The notes under the pieces were generated by a model, which was not told the DNA's origin, ran no database searches, and saw nothing but the letters and a program-made list of their open reading frames with translations. A stretch of DNA of 64,000 nt from Candidatus Polarisedimenticolaceae bacterium (GTDB lineage Bacteria; Pseudomonadota; Gammaproteobacteria; Chromatiales; Chromatiaceae): the NCBI GenBank assembly GCA_021648685.1, contig JAKISI010000002.1, forward strand, positions 42,442-106,441, in the 5' to 3' direction. The position numbers and the translations under genes are program-made. This document shows, one piece after another, positions 1-7,645 of the stretch (the first letter of the stretch is position 1; each line of letters opens with the position of its first letter).

Positions 1-983
1 ACAAGCCAAAACCCGCTCTGCCACAACCCCGGCCGCCTGCGGCCGCCAGCAATGAACCACAGCTGCTTGGTCAATCTCCGGCTATCGATATGGTTCGAAG
101 CATGATTGCCAAACTCGCCCGCAGCCAGGCACCTGTATATATAAGTGGTGAATCGGGTACCGGCAAAGAGCTGGCAGCTCGACTGATCCACGCCCAGGGA
201 CCACGCGCAGAGGGCCCTTTTATTGCCGTCAACTGCGGTGCCATCCCGCACGAACTGGTGGAGAGCGAATTCTTTGGTCACAAAAAAGGGAGCTTTACCG
301 GCGCAATCTCAGACAAAGAGGGGCTGTTCCAGGCCGCAGATGGCGGCACACTGTTTCTGGATGAGGTGGCTGACCTGCCACTGGGCATGCAGGTCAAACT
401 GCTGCGCGCCATCCAGGAGAAATCAATCCGCCCCGTTGGCGCTCAGCAGGAGAGCAGCATCGACGTACGCATCCTCAGCGCCACCCACAAGGATCTGGCC
501 AAGCTGGTCAACCGGGGCGAATTCCGCCAGGATCTCTTCTACCGCATCAATGTGATTGAACTGCACATCCCGGCACTGCGCGAGCGGGAAGGTGATATCA
601 CACTTCTGACCGAGCACCTGCTCACCCGACTGGCCATTAAAAACGGACTGCCAAAGACAGATATTGAGCCATCGGCCATGAAAGCGCTCTGTAACTACCG
701 CTTTCCCGGCAACATCAGAGAGCTGGAAAACACACTGGAGCGGGCCGTAACCCTGTGTGAAGGGAACCGGGTCACGGTTGAGGATCTTCAACTGCCGGAG
801 CCACCAGCAGCAGCCGAAGAGAATCTGAATCAACCGCTGGAGGCCTATCTGGGTGATATCGAAAAGCAGGCCATCATCAAAGCCCTGGAGGAGACCCGCT
901 GGAACCGCACTGCCGCTGCAAAGAAACTGGGCATCAGCTTTCGCGCCCTGCGATACCGGCTGGAGAAGCTCGGGCTGGATTAG
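1..983 (+). CDS. pilR: Sigma-54-dependent type IV pilus response regulator PilR (5' end outside window)
   Basis: This is the C-terminal part of PilR, the NtrC-type activator that turns on pilA with RNA polymerase sigma-54 after phosphorylation by PilS. The frame is already open at base 3 and encodes a Pro/Ala-rich linker followed by LLGQSPAID, the usual entry to the AAA+ domain, so the ATG at 90 is internal and the receiver domain lies left of the window. Visible are Walker A (GESGTGKE), the sigma-54 contact loop as GSFTGA rather than GAFTGA, Walker B ([13 protein letters not shown]), the arginine-finger region ([10 protein letters not shown]) and a Fis-type helix-turn-helix at the C-terminus ([20 protein letters not shown]). 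The match to Pseudomonas PilR runs the full length. Its expected target, a sigma-54 promoter, lies 1.5 kb downstream before pilA. Confidence 0.95.
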   Translation, partial: KPKPALPQPRPPAAASNEPQLLGQSPAIDMVRSMIAKLARSQAPVYISGESGTGKELAARLIHAQGPRAEGPFIAVNCGAIPHELVESEFFGHKKGSFTGAISDKEGLFQAADGGTLFLDEVADLPLGMQVKLLRAIQEKSIRPVGAQQESSIDVRILSATHKDLAKLVNRGEFRQDLFYRINVIELHIPALREREGDITLLTEHLLTRLAIKNGLPKTDIEPSAMKALCNYRFPGNIRELENTLERAVTLCEGNRVTVEDLQLPEPPAAAEENLNQPLEAYLGDIEKQAIIKALEETRWNRTAAAKKLGISFRALRYRLEKLGLD

Positions 984-1067
984 AGGTCCAGCAGACCTAA
1001 AACTCAAATAACAATGCCAGTTACCAAATCTATTGCAATCTGAAAGTTTTACTTTCATAATTCACAA

Positions 1068-2252
1068 ATGATACCGCGTCTTCTGAAATCTGATTTAGCC
1101 AAGGCCCTTAACTCCATGCCCGTTGTTGCACTGCTGGGGTCAAGACAGGTTGGCAAAACCACGCTGGCTCTGGAGATCAGCAAAGACTACACAGACAAGC
1201 CAACATCCTACCTTGACCTGGAACTGGACTCTGACCTTGCCAAATTAGATGATCCGGAAGGTTATCTGCGGCGCTTCAAAAACCAACTGCTCATTATTGA
1301 TGAAGTACAGCGCAAACCTGACCTTTTCCGTATTTTGAGAGGGTTGGTCGATATCCGCAAACAAGCCGGTGAAAAAAGCGCACAATTTCTTCTTTTAGGA
1401 TCAGCATCACGCGACCTTCTCCAGCAATCATCTGAAACCCTGGCAGGTCGCATTCGGTTTTTGGAACTGCCCCCCCTCTCTATCCTGGAAGTTCAAGCCA
1501 CAGACCCTTTGGGATTTAACCCGGAAAAACTGTGGTTCAGGGGTGGATTTCCCGACAGCTATCTCGCAGAGAGCGATGATGCAAGCTGGGATTGGCGATC
1601 TGACTTTATATCCTCTTATGTCGAACGTGATATCCCTCAAATGGGGTTGCGCATTCCAGCCACCAGGATGCGCCGGTTCTGGATGATGCTGGCCCATATC
1701 CACGGCCAACAGGTCAACCTCTCAAATCTCGGAAAAAGCCTGGAAGTTTCCCATACCACCATCCGCAATTATCTGGACACCCTGACAGATCTTTACATGG
1801 TTCGGCAAATTCCAGCATGGGCAGGAAATACAAAGAAGCGCCTTGTGAAATCACCCAAAATCTATCTGCGGGACACCGGTCTTCTGCACCGCCTGCTCAA
1901 CATATCCGATTATGAAACTCTTCTGGGATACCCATCCATGGGAAGCAGCTGGGAAGGGTTTATTATTGAAAACATCATCACAGCACTCTCTAACAAATGG
2001 CAATATAGCTACTACAGAACCACCAGCCAGACAGAAATTGACCTGGTTCTGGAAGGGCTAGGCCAGGAGATTTGGGCCATAGAAGTCAAACGCTCCGTTG
2101 CACCAAAGGCAGGAAAAGGGTTTCATTTGGCCTGCGCAGATATGCGCGCAACCCATAAATTTGTTGTTTATGCTGGATCAGAGCGTTTTCCCATGGCAGG
2201 GAATACCGAAGCCATAGGTATAGTAGAGTTTCTTCAACTCATAAGAGAATAG
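1068..2252 (+). CDS. AAA+ ATPase with DUF4143 domain
   Basis: Stand-alone ATPase of 394 residues. The N-terminus carries a Walker A motif (GSRQVGKTTL, about residues 24-33) and a Walker B segment with IDEVQR near residue 80, which define the AAA_14 domain. The C-terminal third is the DUF4143 domain, with a conserved E-x-D-L segment (QTEIDLVLEG) and an EVK motif (WAIEVKRS) that recall a PD-(D/E)XK nuclease-like fold. Proteins of this family are widespread and mobile between genomes, and their cellular role is not established. The gene sits alone between pilR and pilA, with no cognate partner and no strong ribosome binding site, and is likely a later arrival unrelated to pilus work. Base composition is somewhat lower in GC than pilB and pilC. 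Confidence 0.85.
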   Translation: MIPRLLKSDLAKALNSMPVVALLGSRQVGKTTLALEISKDYTDKPTSYLDLELDSDLAKLDDPEGYLRRFKNQLLIIDEVQRKPDLFRILRGLVDIRKQAGEKSAQFLLLGSASRDLLQQSSETLAGRIRFLELPPLSILEVQATDPLGFNPEKLWFRGGFPDSYLAESDDASWDWRSDFISSYVERDIPQMGLRIPATRMRRFWMMLAHIHGQQVNLSNLGKSLEVSHTTIRNYLDTLTDLYMVRQIPAWAGNTKKRLVKSPKIYLRDTGLLHRLLNISDYETLLGYPSMGSSWEGFIIENIITALSNKWQYSYYRTTSQTEIDLVLEGLGQEIWAIEVKRSVAPKAGKGFHLACADMRATHKFVVYAGSERFPMAGNTEAIGIVEFLQLIRE

Positions 2253-2680
2253 GGCTTTTTAACCTGGTGCTCCAGTTGGATAGTCTGTGAATCGATCTGA
2301 ATTAGCGCGCTACAAAACAGCAACAACCTCACCAAAGTGACAATTTACGTCACATTGTGCCACTGGCTGACAGCCCCCATCGTCCCTTCCGAACAGCATT
2401 CCCAGCAGCCGGACGAACGCCATTCCCAAAGCACCCTAAAACATGAAAAAAACCAATAAAGTTGTAAAGTTTCACCCCCTATCGCCGTAAACATGATTGA
2501 AACGAAGATGTTGGCACATTACCTGCTCTATATCTTCCAGGAAACAAACATCCGCCGGGCTCAAATTTACAATGGTCAGCCTTCCCGGGTGCAGCAAGGA
2601 TGCAAAGGTTCGCAAAGGCAGTGGCTGCCGCCGCACCTGAGCCTGACCATTTACATATACAACTTTATTGGAGAAATACC
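2253..2680 (+). other. Upstream regulatory region of pilA
   Basis: This 428-base gap holds no convincing gene. It contains the sigma-54 promoter of pilA at 2511-2526 and, 130-180 bases further upstream (2335-2380), a cluster of short TGACA/GTCAC/GTGCC words that could be PilR enhancer sites. An A/T-rich stretch near 2440-2475 would suit DNA bending by IHF. The enhancer and IHF readings are inference from position and composition only. Confidence 0.4.
2511..2526 (+). promoter_or_regulatory. Sigma-54 (RpoN) promoter of pilA
   Basis: TTGGCACATTACCTGC carries the invariant GG-N10-GC spacing and reads TGGCAC-N5-CTGC against the consensus TGGCAC-N5-TTGC. Transcription would start near 2538, giving a leader of about 140 bases before the pilA ATG. 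Control of pilA by PilR and sigma-54 is well established in Pseudomonas, and pilR is encoded just upstream here. Confidence 0.85.
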
Positions 2681-3094
2681 ATGAAAAAAGTACAAGCTGG
2701 TTTTACCCTGATCGAACTGATGATCGTTGTTGCCATTATTGGCATTCTGGCGGCTATTGCGTTGCCCGCTTATCAGGACTACACCGGAAAGGCTCGGTTC
2801 ACTGAGGTAATGTCAATCACGAACGGTTATAAAACAACGGTCGCCATGTGTATTTCCGATGTGGGCGTTGGCAGTATAGACGATTGCGATGGTGGATCCC
2901 ACGGCATCGCAGACAATATCACCGCAGCCATAGGCAACCTTGCCACACTCGAGGTTGAAAATGGCGTCATCACAGCTACAGGTGGGACAACAGTAAACGG
3001 ACTCAGCTACGTGCTTACCCCTAATGTCACAGCTAAAGGGATCGAATGGGGGAAAACAGGCACATGCACCTCAAACACCCCTGCTTACTGCTAA
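2681..3094 (+). CDS. pilA: Type IV major pilin PilA
   Basis: Major subunit of type IV pili, used for twitching, adhesion or DNA uptake. The start at 2681 gives 137 residues with a short positive leader MKKVQAG cut before Phe ([11 protein letters not shown]), Glu5 of the mature protein and the long hydrophobic N-terminal helix; longer upstream starts would add a non-pilin extension. GGAG lies about 7 bases before this ATG. The globular part has four cysteines: a pair near residues 52-61 (CISDV...DDC) and a C-terminal pair (CTSNTPAYC) that would close the usual disulfide loop. Transcription is predicted from the sigma-54 promoter at 2511, and a hairpin terminator follows at 3121. The prepilin peptidase that would process it is encoded downstream at 6770. 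Confidence 0.95.
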   Translation: MKKVQAGFTLIELMIVVAIIGILAAIALPAYQDYTGKARFTEVMSITNGYKTTVAMCISDVGVGSIDDCDGGSHGIADNITAAIGNLATLEVENGVITATGGTTVNGLSYVLTPNVTAKGIEWGKTGTCTSNTPAYC

Positions 3095-3120
3095 ACAAGC
3101 CATTATCAACATCATGCAAA

Positions 3121-3146
3121 CCCCCTCTTTTCATAGAGGGGGTTTT
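3121..3146 (+). terminator. Rho-independent terminator after pilA
   Basis: A perfect 8-base stem CCCCCTCT/AGAGGGGG with a 6-base loop is followed by TTTT, 26 bases after the pilA stop. It would separate the abundant pilin message from the downstream genes. Confidence 0.85.
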
Positions 3147-3176
3147 CTCGTTCCCACGCTCCCGCGTGGGAACGAG
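3147..3176. repeat. REP-type palindrome (GTTCCCACGC family)
   Basis: A perfect 13-base inverted repeat, CTCGTTCCCACGC and its complement, around a TCCC loop lies directly against the pilA terminator. From memory, this sequence is one of the most widely dispersed short palindromes in proteobacterial genomes, usually intergenic and probably moved by REP-associated transposase-like proteins. Only one copy is seen in this window. Confidence 0.8.
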
Positions 3177-3195
3177 GGCATAAAAGAGTGCTGCT

Positions 3196-3570
3196 GTGAA
3201 ATATAATAAAAAAACTAACGGACTGACCTTTCTTGAGGTAATGGTCGCCATAGTCATCATTGGCATACTTGCCGCTATAGCCATCCCCTCATACTCTGAA
3301 TACATCAAGCGAACACATCTGAATGTCGCCGCACAAAAGGCAGAACATCTGCAAATGCTGCTACAGGATTATTGGGAAGATAACGAGACCTATGTGGAAG
3401 GAGGTGACAGCGTACTGCAAACAACACTGGGCTGGGGTTCTGGAGATGCCAACATCACCAGCAAGGTTGAGGCCGGATCTTCTAAAGATATTAAAACCTC
3501 CTTTAAGATCACCATCACACATGCAAAGGTAGACGATGAAGATATCATCATCCAATACAGCCGGGATTAA
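3196..3570 (+). CDS. Type IV pilin-like protein (PilE-like minor pilin)
   Basis: A 124-residue prepilin-type protein. It has a prepilin leader MKYNKKTNG followed by LTFLEVMVAIVIIGILAA, with Glu5 and the hydrophobic helix in place. The first mature residue would be Leu rather than the common Phe or Met. The rest (EYIKRTHLNVAAQKAEHLQ) resembles the PilE/minor pilin helix-to-head junction, with no C-terminal cysteine pair, so it is unlikely to be a second major pilin. It stands between pilA and pilB, behind the pilA terminator and a REP palindrome, and so probably has its own transcription. A minor or accessory pilin is the best reading; the exact role is unknown. Confidence 0.8.
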   Translation: MKYNKKTNGLTFLEVMVAIVIIGILAAIAIPSYSEYIKRTHLNVAAQKAEHLQMLLQDYWEDNETYVEGGDSVLQTTLGWGSGDANITSKVEAGSSKDIKTSFKITITHAKVDDEDIIIQYSRD

Positions 3571-3761
3571 CGGCCCGCTCCCAAAGAGAGGCGTGCTACA
3601 CCTCACATATCCGGATTTAACAAAACGACAAAAAACCAAAACTCTGCTATAAACAACATAGCGTGTTCTCCAATTATAAAGGGCAGGGCAATTCAAGCTG
3701 AAAGCGGGTTAACCAACTGCCGCCTCTGCCTGCAACTGCACCACATCAACCTTGAGACCCA

Positions 3762-5474
3762 ATGACCACAACAGAGCCAAAAGTTAACCTGAGCGGACTG
3801 GCCCGCTGCCTGATTCAAAGCAAACTGCTCAGTGAGCCAGAGGCCGAGAAGGCCTTTCAGCAGGCAGTGAAGAGCCGCACATCTTTTGTAACGCATCTGG
3901 TTGAAAACAAGATATTAGATAGCAGAGAGATTGCCGAGACCGCCTCTATGGAGTTTGGCATCCCCTTCTTTGATCTGGATGCGCTGGACACAGAGCTCGC
4001 CCCGGTTGAACTGGTAGAGGAGAAGCTGCTGCGCACCCACCGCGCGCTCCCGATTTTCAAACGTGGCAACCGCCTGTTTCTTGCTGTTGCAGACCCCACA
4101 AACCACCAGGGGCTGGATGAGATCAAATTCAACACCGGCCTCGGCTCTGAGGCGGTAATCGTAGAAGATGACAAGCTCAGCCGCCATATAGAGCGGGCGC
4201 TGGAGTCACAGGACACCAGCATGTCGGATCTGATGGATGCAGATCTGGATAACCTGGATATCTCCGCAGCAGAAGATGAGGCACCGAAAGAGGGTGACCT
4301 GGATGTCGATGAAGCGCCCGTCGTTCGCTTTGTCAATAAGGTGCTGCTGGATGCGATTAATGCAGGCGCCTCTGACATACACCTTGAGCCTTACGAGAAG
4401 ACCTTTCGCGTCCGCTACCGCCAGGATGGCATGCTGCGTGAGGTGGCCTCCCCCCCGATCAATATCGCAGCCCGTCTGACAGCCCGGGTCAAGGTGATGT
4501 CACGCATGAATATTGCGGAGCGTCGGGTTCCCCAGGATGGACGCATCCGCATGGTGCTGTCAAAAAATCGCTCCATTGATTTTCGCGTAAGTACCTGCCC
4601 CACCATCTATGGCGAAAAAATCGTTCTGCGTATCCTTGACCCCGCCAGCGCACAGATTGGCATCGAGGCACTTGGTTTCGAGAAGAAGCAGCAGGAAGAT
4701 TTTCTGACCGCCATCCACAAGCCCTATGGCATGGTGCTGGTGACCGGGCCTACGGGCAGTGGCAAAACGGTCTCACTCTATACTGGCCTCAACCTGCTGA
4801 ACACGCCTGAGATCAACATCTCCACGGCTGAAGATCCAGTGGAGATCCAGGTCCCCGGCATCAATCAGGTCAATATGAACAACAGCGCCGGCCTGACCTT
4901 CGCCAAAGCGCTAAAGGCCTTTCTGCGCCAGGATCCGGACATTGTGATGGTCGGCGAGATCCGCGACCTTGAAACCGCCGAGATTGCAGTAAAGGCCGCT
5001 CAAACCGGCCATCTGGTACTATCAACCCTGCACACCAACGATGCCCCTCAGACATTGACCCGACTGGCCAACATGGGCGTCCCCCCCTTCAATATCGCCT
5101 CATCGGTACTACTCATCATGGCCCAGCGCCTGGCCCGGCGCCTGTGTGAACACTGCAAGGTTCCCGATGATATCCCCAAAGAGGCATTGCTGGATGAGGG
5201 CTTCACAGAAGAGGAGTTGCCTGACCTCAACATCTACAAAGCCGGGCCAGAGTGCGAACACTGCAGTAAAGGGTATAAAGGACGAGTCGGCCTGTTTCAG
5301 GTCATGCCTGTCTCAGAGGCGATGGGACGCATGATCATGGAGGGCGGCAATGCCATGCAGCTGGCTGACCTGGCCAGAGAGGAGGGCATCCAGGATCTGC
5401 GTCGATCCGGCCTCAACAAGGTCAGTCTTGGTGTCACCAGCCTCGAAGAGGTCAACCGCGTAACAAGAGAGTAA
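3762..5474 (+). CDS. pilB: Type IV pilus assembly ATPase PilB
   Basis: Cytoplasmic hexameric motor that drives pilus extension. The 570-residue length is normal for PilB. An N-terminal MshEN/GspE_N domain (about 10-150) precedes the ATPase, which shows an Asp box (ASDIHLEP), Walker A GPTGSGKT, Walker B region DPDIVMVGEIRDLETAE, a His box (GHLVLSTLHTND) and a zinc-binding tetracysteine (CEHC ... CEHC) near residues 463-515. The N-terminal domain in this family can bind cyclic-di-GMP, but key residues were not checked. pilC follows after 5 bases, so the two are co-transcribed. Confidence 0.97.
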   Translation: MTTTEPKVNLSGLARCLIQSKLLSEPEAEKAFQQAVKSRTSFVTHLVENKILDSREIAETASMEFGIPFFDLDALDTELAPVELVEEKLLRTHRALPIFKRGNRLFLAVADPTNHQGLDEIKFNTGLGSEAVIVEDDKLSRHIERALESQDTSMSDLMDADLDNLDISAAEDEAPKEGDLDVDEAPVVRFVNKVLLDAINAGASDIHLEPYEKTFRVRYRQDGMLREVASPPINIAARLTARVKVMSRMNIAERRVPQDGRIRMVLSKNRSIDFRVSTCPTIYGEKIVLRILDPASAQIGIEALGFEKKQQEDFLTAIHKPYGMVLVTGPTGSGKTVSLYTGLNLLNTPEINISTAEDPVEIQVPGINQVNMNNSAGLTFAKALKAFLRQDPDIVMVGEIRDLETAEIAVKAAQTGHLVLSTLHTNDAPQTLTRLANMGVPPFNIASSVLLIMAQRLARRLCEHCKVPDDIPKEALLDEGFTEEELPDLNIYKAGPECEHCSKGYKGRVGLFQVMPVSEAMGRMIMEGGNAMQLADLAREEGIQDLRRSGLNKVSLGVTSLEEVNRVTRE

Positions 5475-5479
5475 ATTCT

Positions 5480-6730
5480 ATGGCGGCAAAAGCAGCAAAG
5501 GCAAAGAAGGCACCCAAAGCACCCAAGGCGCATATCTTCGCCTGGGAGGGTGCTGACAAGCGTGGAAACCGGGTAAAGGGCGAGACCCGAGCCGCCAGCA
5601 TGGCACTGGTGCGCGCAGAGCTGCGCCGTCAGGGCATCGCACCAACCAAAGTCAAGAAGAAGGCAGCCCCCCTCTTCTCTGCCAGAAAGAAACCCATTAC
5701 AGCGGCTGATATTTCGATATTCAGCCGCCAGCTCTCTACCATGATGTCTGCGGGCGTGCCTCTGGTGCAATCCTTTGACATTGTTGGCCGCGGCCACAAC
5801 AACCCCAGCATGCAGGATCTGCTGCTGAGCATCAAGGCCGACATCGAAGGAGGTACTGCGCTGGCTCCAGCCCTGGCCAAACATCCACTCCAGTTTGATG
5901 ATCTGTTCTGCAATCTGGTGCAGGCCGGCGAACAGGCCGGTGTACTGGAGGTATTGCTGGATAAAATCGCCACCTACAAAGAGAAAACCGAAGCGATCAA
6001 GGGCAAGATAAAGAAGGCGCTGTTCTACCCTACGGCAGTAATGGTCGTCGCCTTTATCGTCACCACCATCCTGCTGATCTTTGTTGTGCCACAGTTTGAG
6101 TCACTCTTTTCAGGGTTTGGAGCTGATCTGCCCGCCTTTACCCGCATGGTGGTCAACCTCTCTGAATTTGTGCAGGAGTATTGGCTGATTATCCTGCTGG
6201 CACTGGGGGGCACCGGCTTCTTTTTAGGGAACCTTTATAAAAGATCCCGTAAATTCCGCCATTTTCTGGATAAGGTCCTGCTAAAAGCGCCCGTCTTCGG
6301 TGTCATCATTCACAAAGCGGCTATTGCCCGGTTTGCGCGCACAACCTCCACCATGTTTGCTGCGGGGGTCCCGCTGGTGGAGGCACTGGAATCAGTGGCT
6401 GGCGCCACCGGCAACATCGTCTATGGCGAGGCGGTTCTGCGCATGCGCGAGGATGTGGCAACCGGCCAGACCATGCAGCTGGCGATGAAGCAGCAAAACC
6501 TGTTTCCACACATGGTGATCCAGATGGTTGCCATTGGTGAGGAGTCCGGCTCTGTAGATGACATGCTGGCCAAGGTAGCTGATTTTTATGAAGAGGAGGT
6601 GGACAACGCAGTGGATGCCCTCAGCAGTCTGCTGGAGCCGCTCATCATGGCGGTTCTGGGCGTGCTGGTTGGTGGATTGGTTATTGCAATGTACCTGCCG
6701 ATCTTTCAGATGGGTCAGGTTATTGGCTGA
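5480..6730 (+). CDS. pilC: Type IV pilus inner-membrane platform protein PilC
   Basis: Integral membrane platform of the pilus motor and partner of PilB. At 416 residues it has the expected two T2SSF domains: the first with a segment like FSRQLSTMMSAGVPLVQS (about 76-93), the second with FARTTSTMFAAGVPLVEALE (about 287-306). Membrane segments fall near residues 185-210, 235-255 and 385-405. A basic Ala/Lys-rich N-terminal tail (AAKAAKAKKAPKAPK) precedes the conserved FAWEG. It lies in the pilB-pilC-pilD operon. Confidence 0.97.
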   Translation: MAAKAAKAKKAPKAPKAHIFAWEGADKRGNRVKGETRAASMALVRAELRRQGIAPTKVKKKAAPLFSARKKPITAADISIFSRQLSTMMSAGVPLVQSFDIVGRGHNNPSMQDLLLSIKADIEGGTALAPALAKHPLQFDDLFCNLVQAGEQAGVLEVLLDKIATYKEKTEAIKGKIKKALFYPTAVMVVAFIVTTILLIFVVPQFESLFSGFGADLPAFTRMVVNLSEFVQEYWLIILLALGGTGFFLGNLYKRSRKFRHFLDKVLLKAPVFGVIIHKAAIARFARTTSTMFAAGVPLVEALESVAGATGNIVYGEAVLRMREDVATGQTMQLAMKQQNLFPHMVIQMVAIGEESGSVDDMLAKVADFYEEEVDNAVDALSSLLEPLIMAVLGVLVGGLVIAMYLPIFQMGQVIG

Positions 6731-6769
6731 TATCCATCATCTCGATCCGTCAGGTTAGACCAAAAACCC

Positions 6770-7645
6770 ATGAGTTTTATTGACTACCTGCAAGGCAACC
6801 CCCTGGTGTTTTTTATATATGTTGGCTTGCTGGGGCTGATTGTTGGCAGTTTTCTAAACGTCATCATCCACCGCCTGCCAATCATGATGGAGCAGGATTG
6901 GCAAAGCCAGTGCCTGGAGTTTCTGGGGCAGCAAGGAGACAACGCCAATGAGAAACCCCCGCTTACGCTGAGCAGGCCCCGTTCACGCTGTCCACACTGT
7001 GGCCATCAGATCGGGGCCATCGAAAACATCCCCGTTATCAGCTACCTCTTTCTAAGGGGGCGCTGTTCAGATTGCGGAGCCTCTATATCAATCCGCTACC
7101 CGCTGGTTGAACTGCTCAGCTGCCTGTTGTCACTGGCCGTGGCCTGGCACTTTGGCGTCAGTGGCCAGACAGCTGCGGCGCTGCTCCTCACCTGGGCGCT
7201 CATCACGCTGAGCATGATCGATTTTGACCACAAGCTGCTGCCCGACTCCATCACTCTTCCGCTTCTCTGGCTGGGGCTGCTGCTGAGTCTCTGGGGCACC
7301 TTTACGACACCCGAGTCAGCCATCATCGGCGCTGTAGCCGGATACCTCTCGCTCTGGAGCGTCTTTCAGCTGTTTAAACTGATAACCGGCAAGGAGGGGA
7401 TGGGGTTTGGTGACTTCAAACTGCTGGCGCTCTTTGGTGCCTGGCTGGGGTGGGAGTATCTGCCCCAGATTATCATGCTCTCCTCTCTGGTTGGCGCAAT
7501 CATTGGCATAATGCTGGTCTTGCTGCGTGGGCGTGACCGCAATATCCCCATCCCTTTCGGCCCCTATCTGGCCATTGCAGGCTGGATCAGCCTGCTCTGG
7601 GGCGACCATATCAATCAGGCCTACCTCACCTGGGCAGGGATCTGA
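6770..7645 (+). CDS. pilD: Prepilin peptidase / N-methyltransferase PilD
   Basis: Inner-membrane bifunctional aspartic protease that removes the leader of type IV prepilins and type II pseudopilins and methylates the new N-terminus. The 291 residues show the cytoplasmic zinc-binding tetracysteine (CPHC at about 75-78 and CSDC at about 99-102), the two catalytic aspartates in SMIDFDHKLLPD and GFGDFKLLA, and about eight membrane segments. It would process both pilins encoded at 2681 and 3196. Its TGA overlaps the ATG of the next gene by one base (TGATG), suggesting translational coupling to the ligase. Confidence 0.97.
   Translation: MSFIDYLQGNPLVFFIYVGLLGLIVGSFLNVIIHRLPIMMEQDWQSQCLEFLGQQGDNANEKPPLTLSRPRSRCPHCGHQIGAIENIPVISYLFLRGRCSDCGASISIRYPLVELLSCLLSLAVAWHFGVSGQTAAALLLTWALITLSMIDFDHKLLPDSITLPLLWLGLLLSLWGTFTTPESAIIGAVAGYLSLWSVFQLFKLITGKEGMGFGDFKLLALFGAWLGWEYLPQIIMLSSLVGAIIGIMLVLLRGRDRNIPIPFGPYLAIAGWISLLWGDHINQAYLTWAGI

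Noticed and set aside
90..983. ATG at 90 as the start of the first gene
   Set aside because: The same frame is open to base 3 and encodes the linker and the start of the AAA+ domain, so the gene enters from outside the window.
2600..2680. Upstream ATG at 2600 for pilA
   Set aside because: It would place 27 residues before the prepilin leader; the ATG at 2681 has a ribosome binding site and gives a canonical leader.
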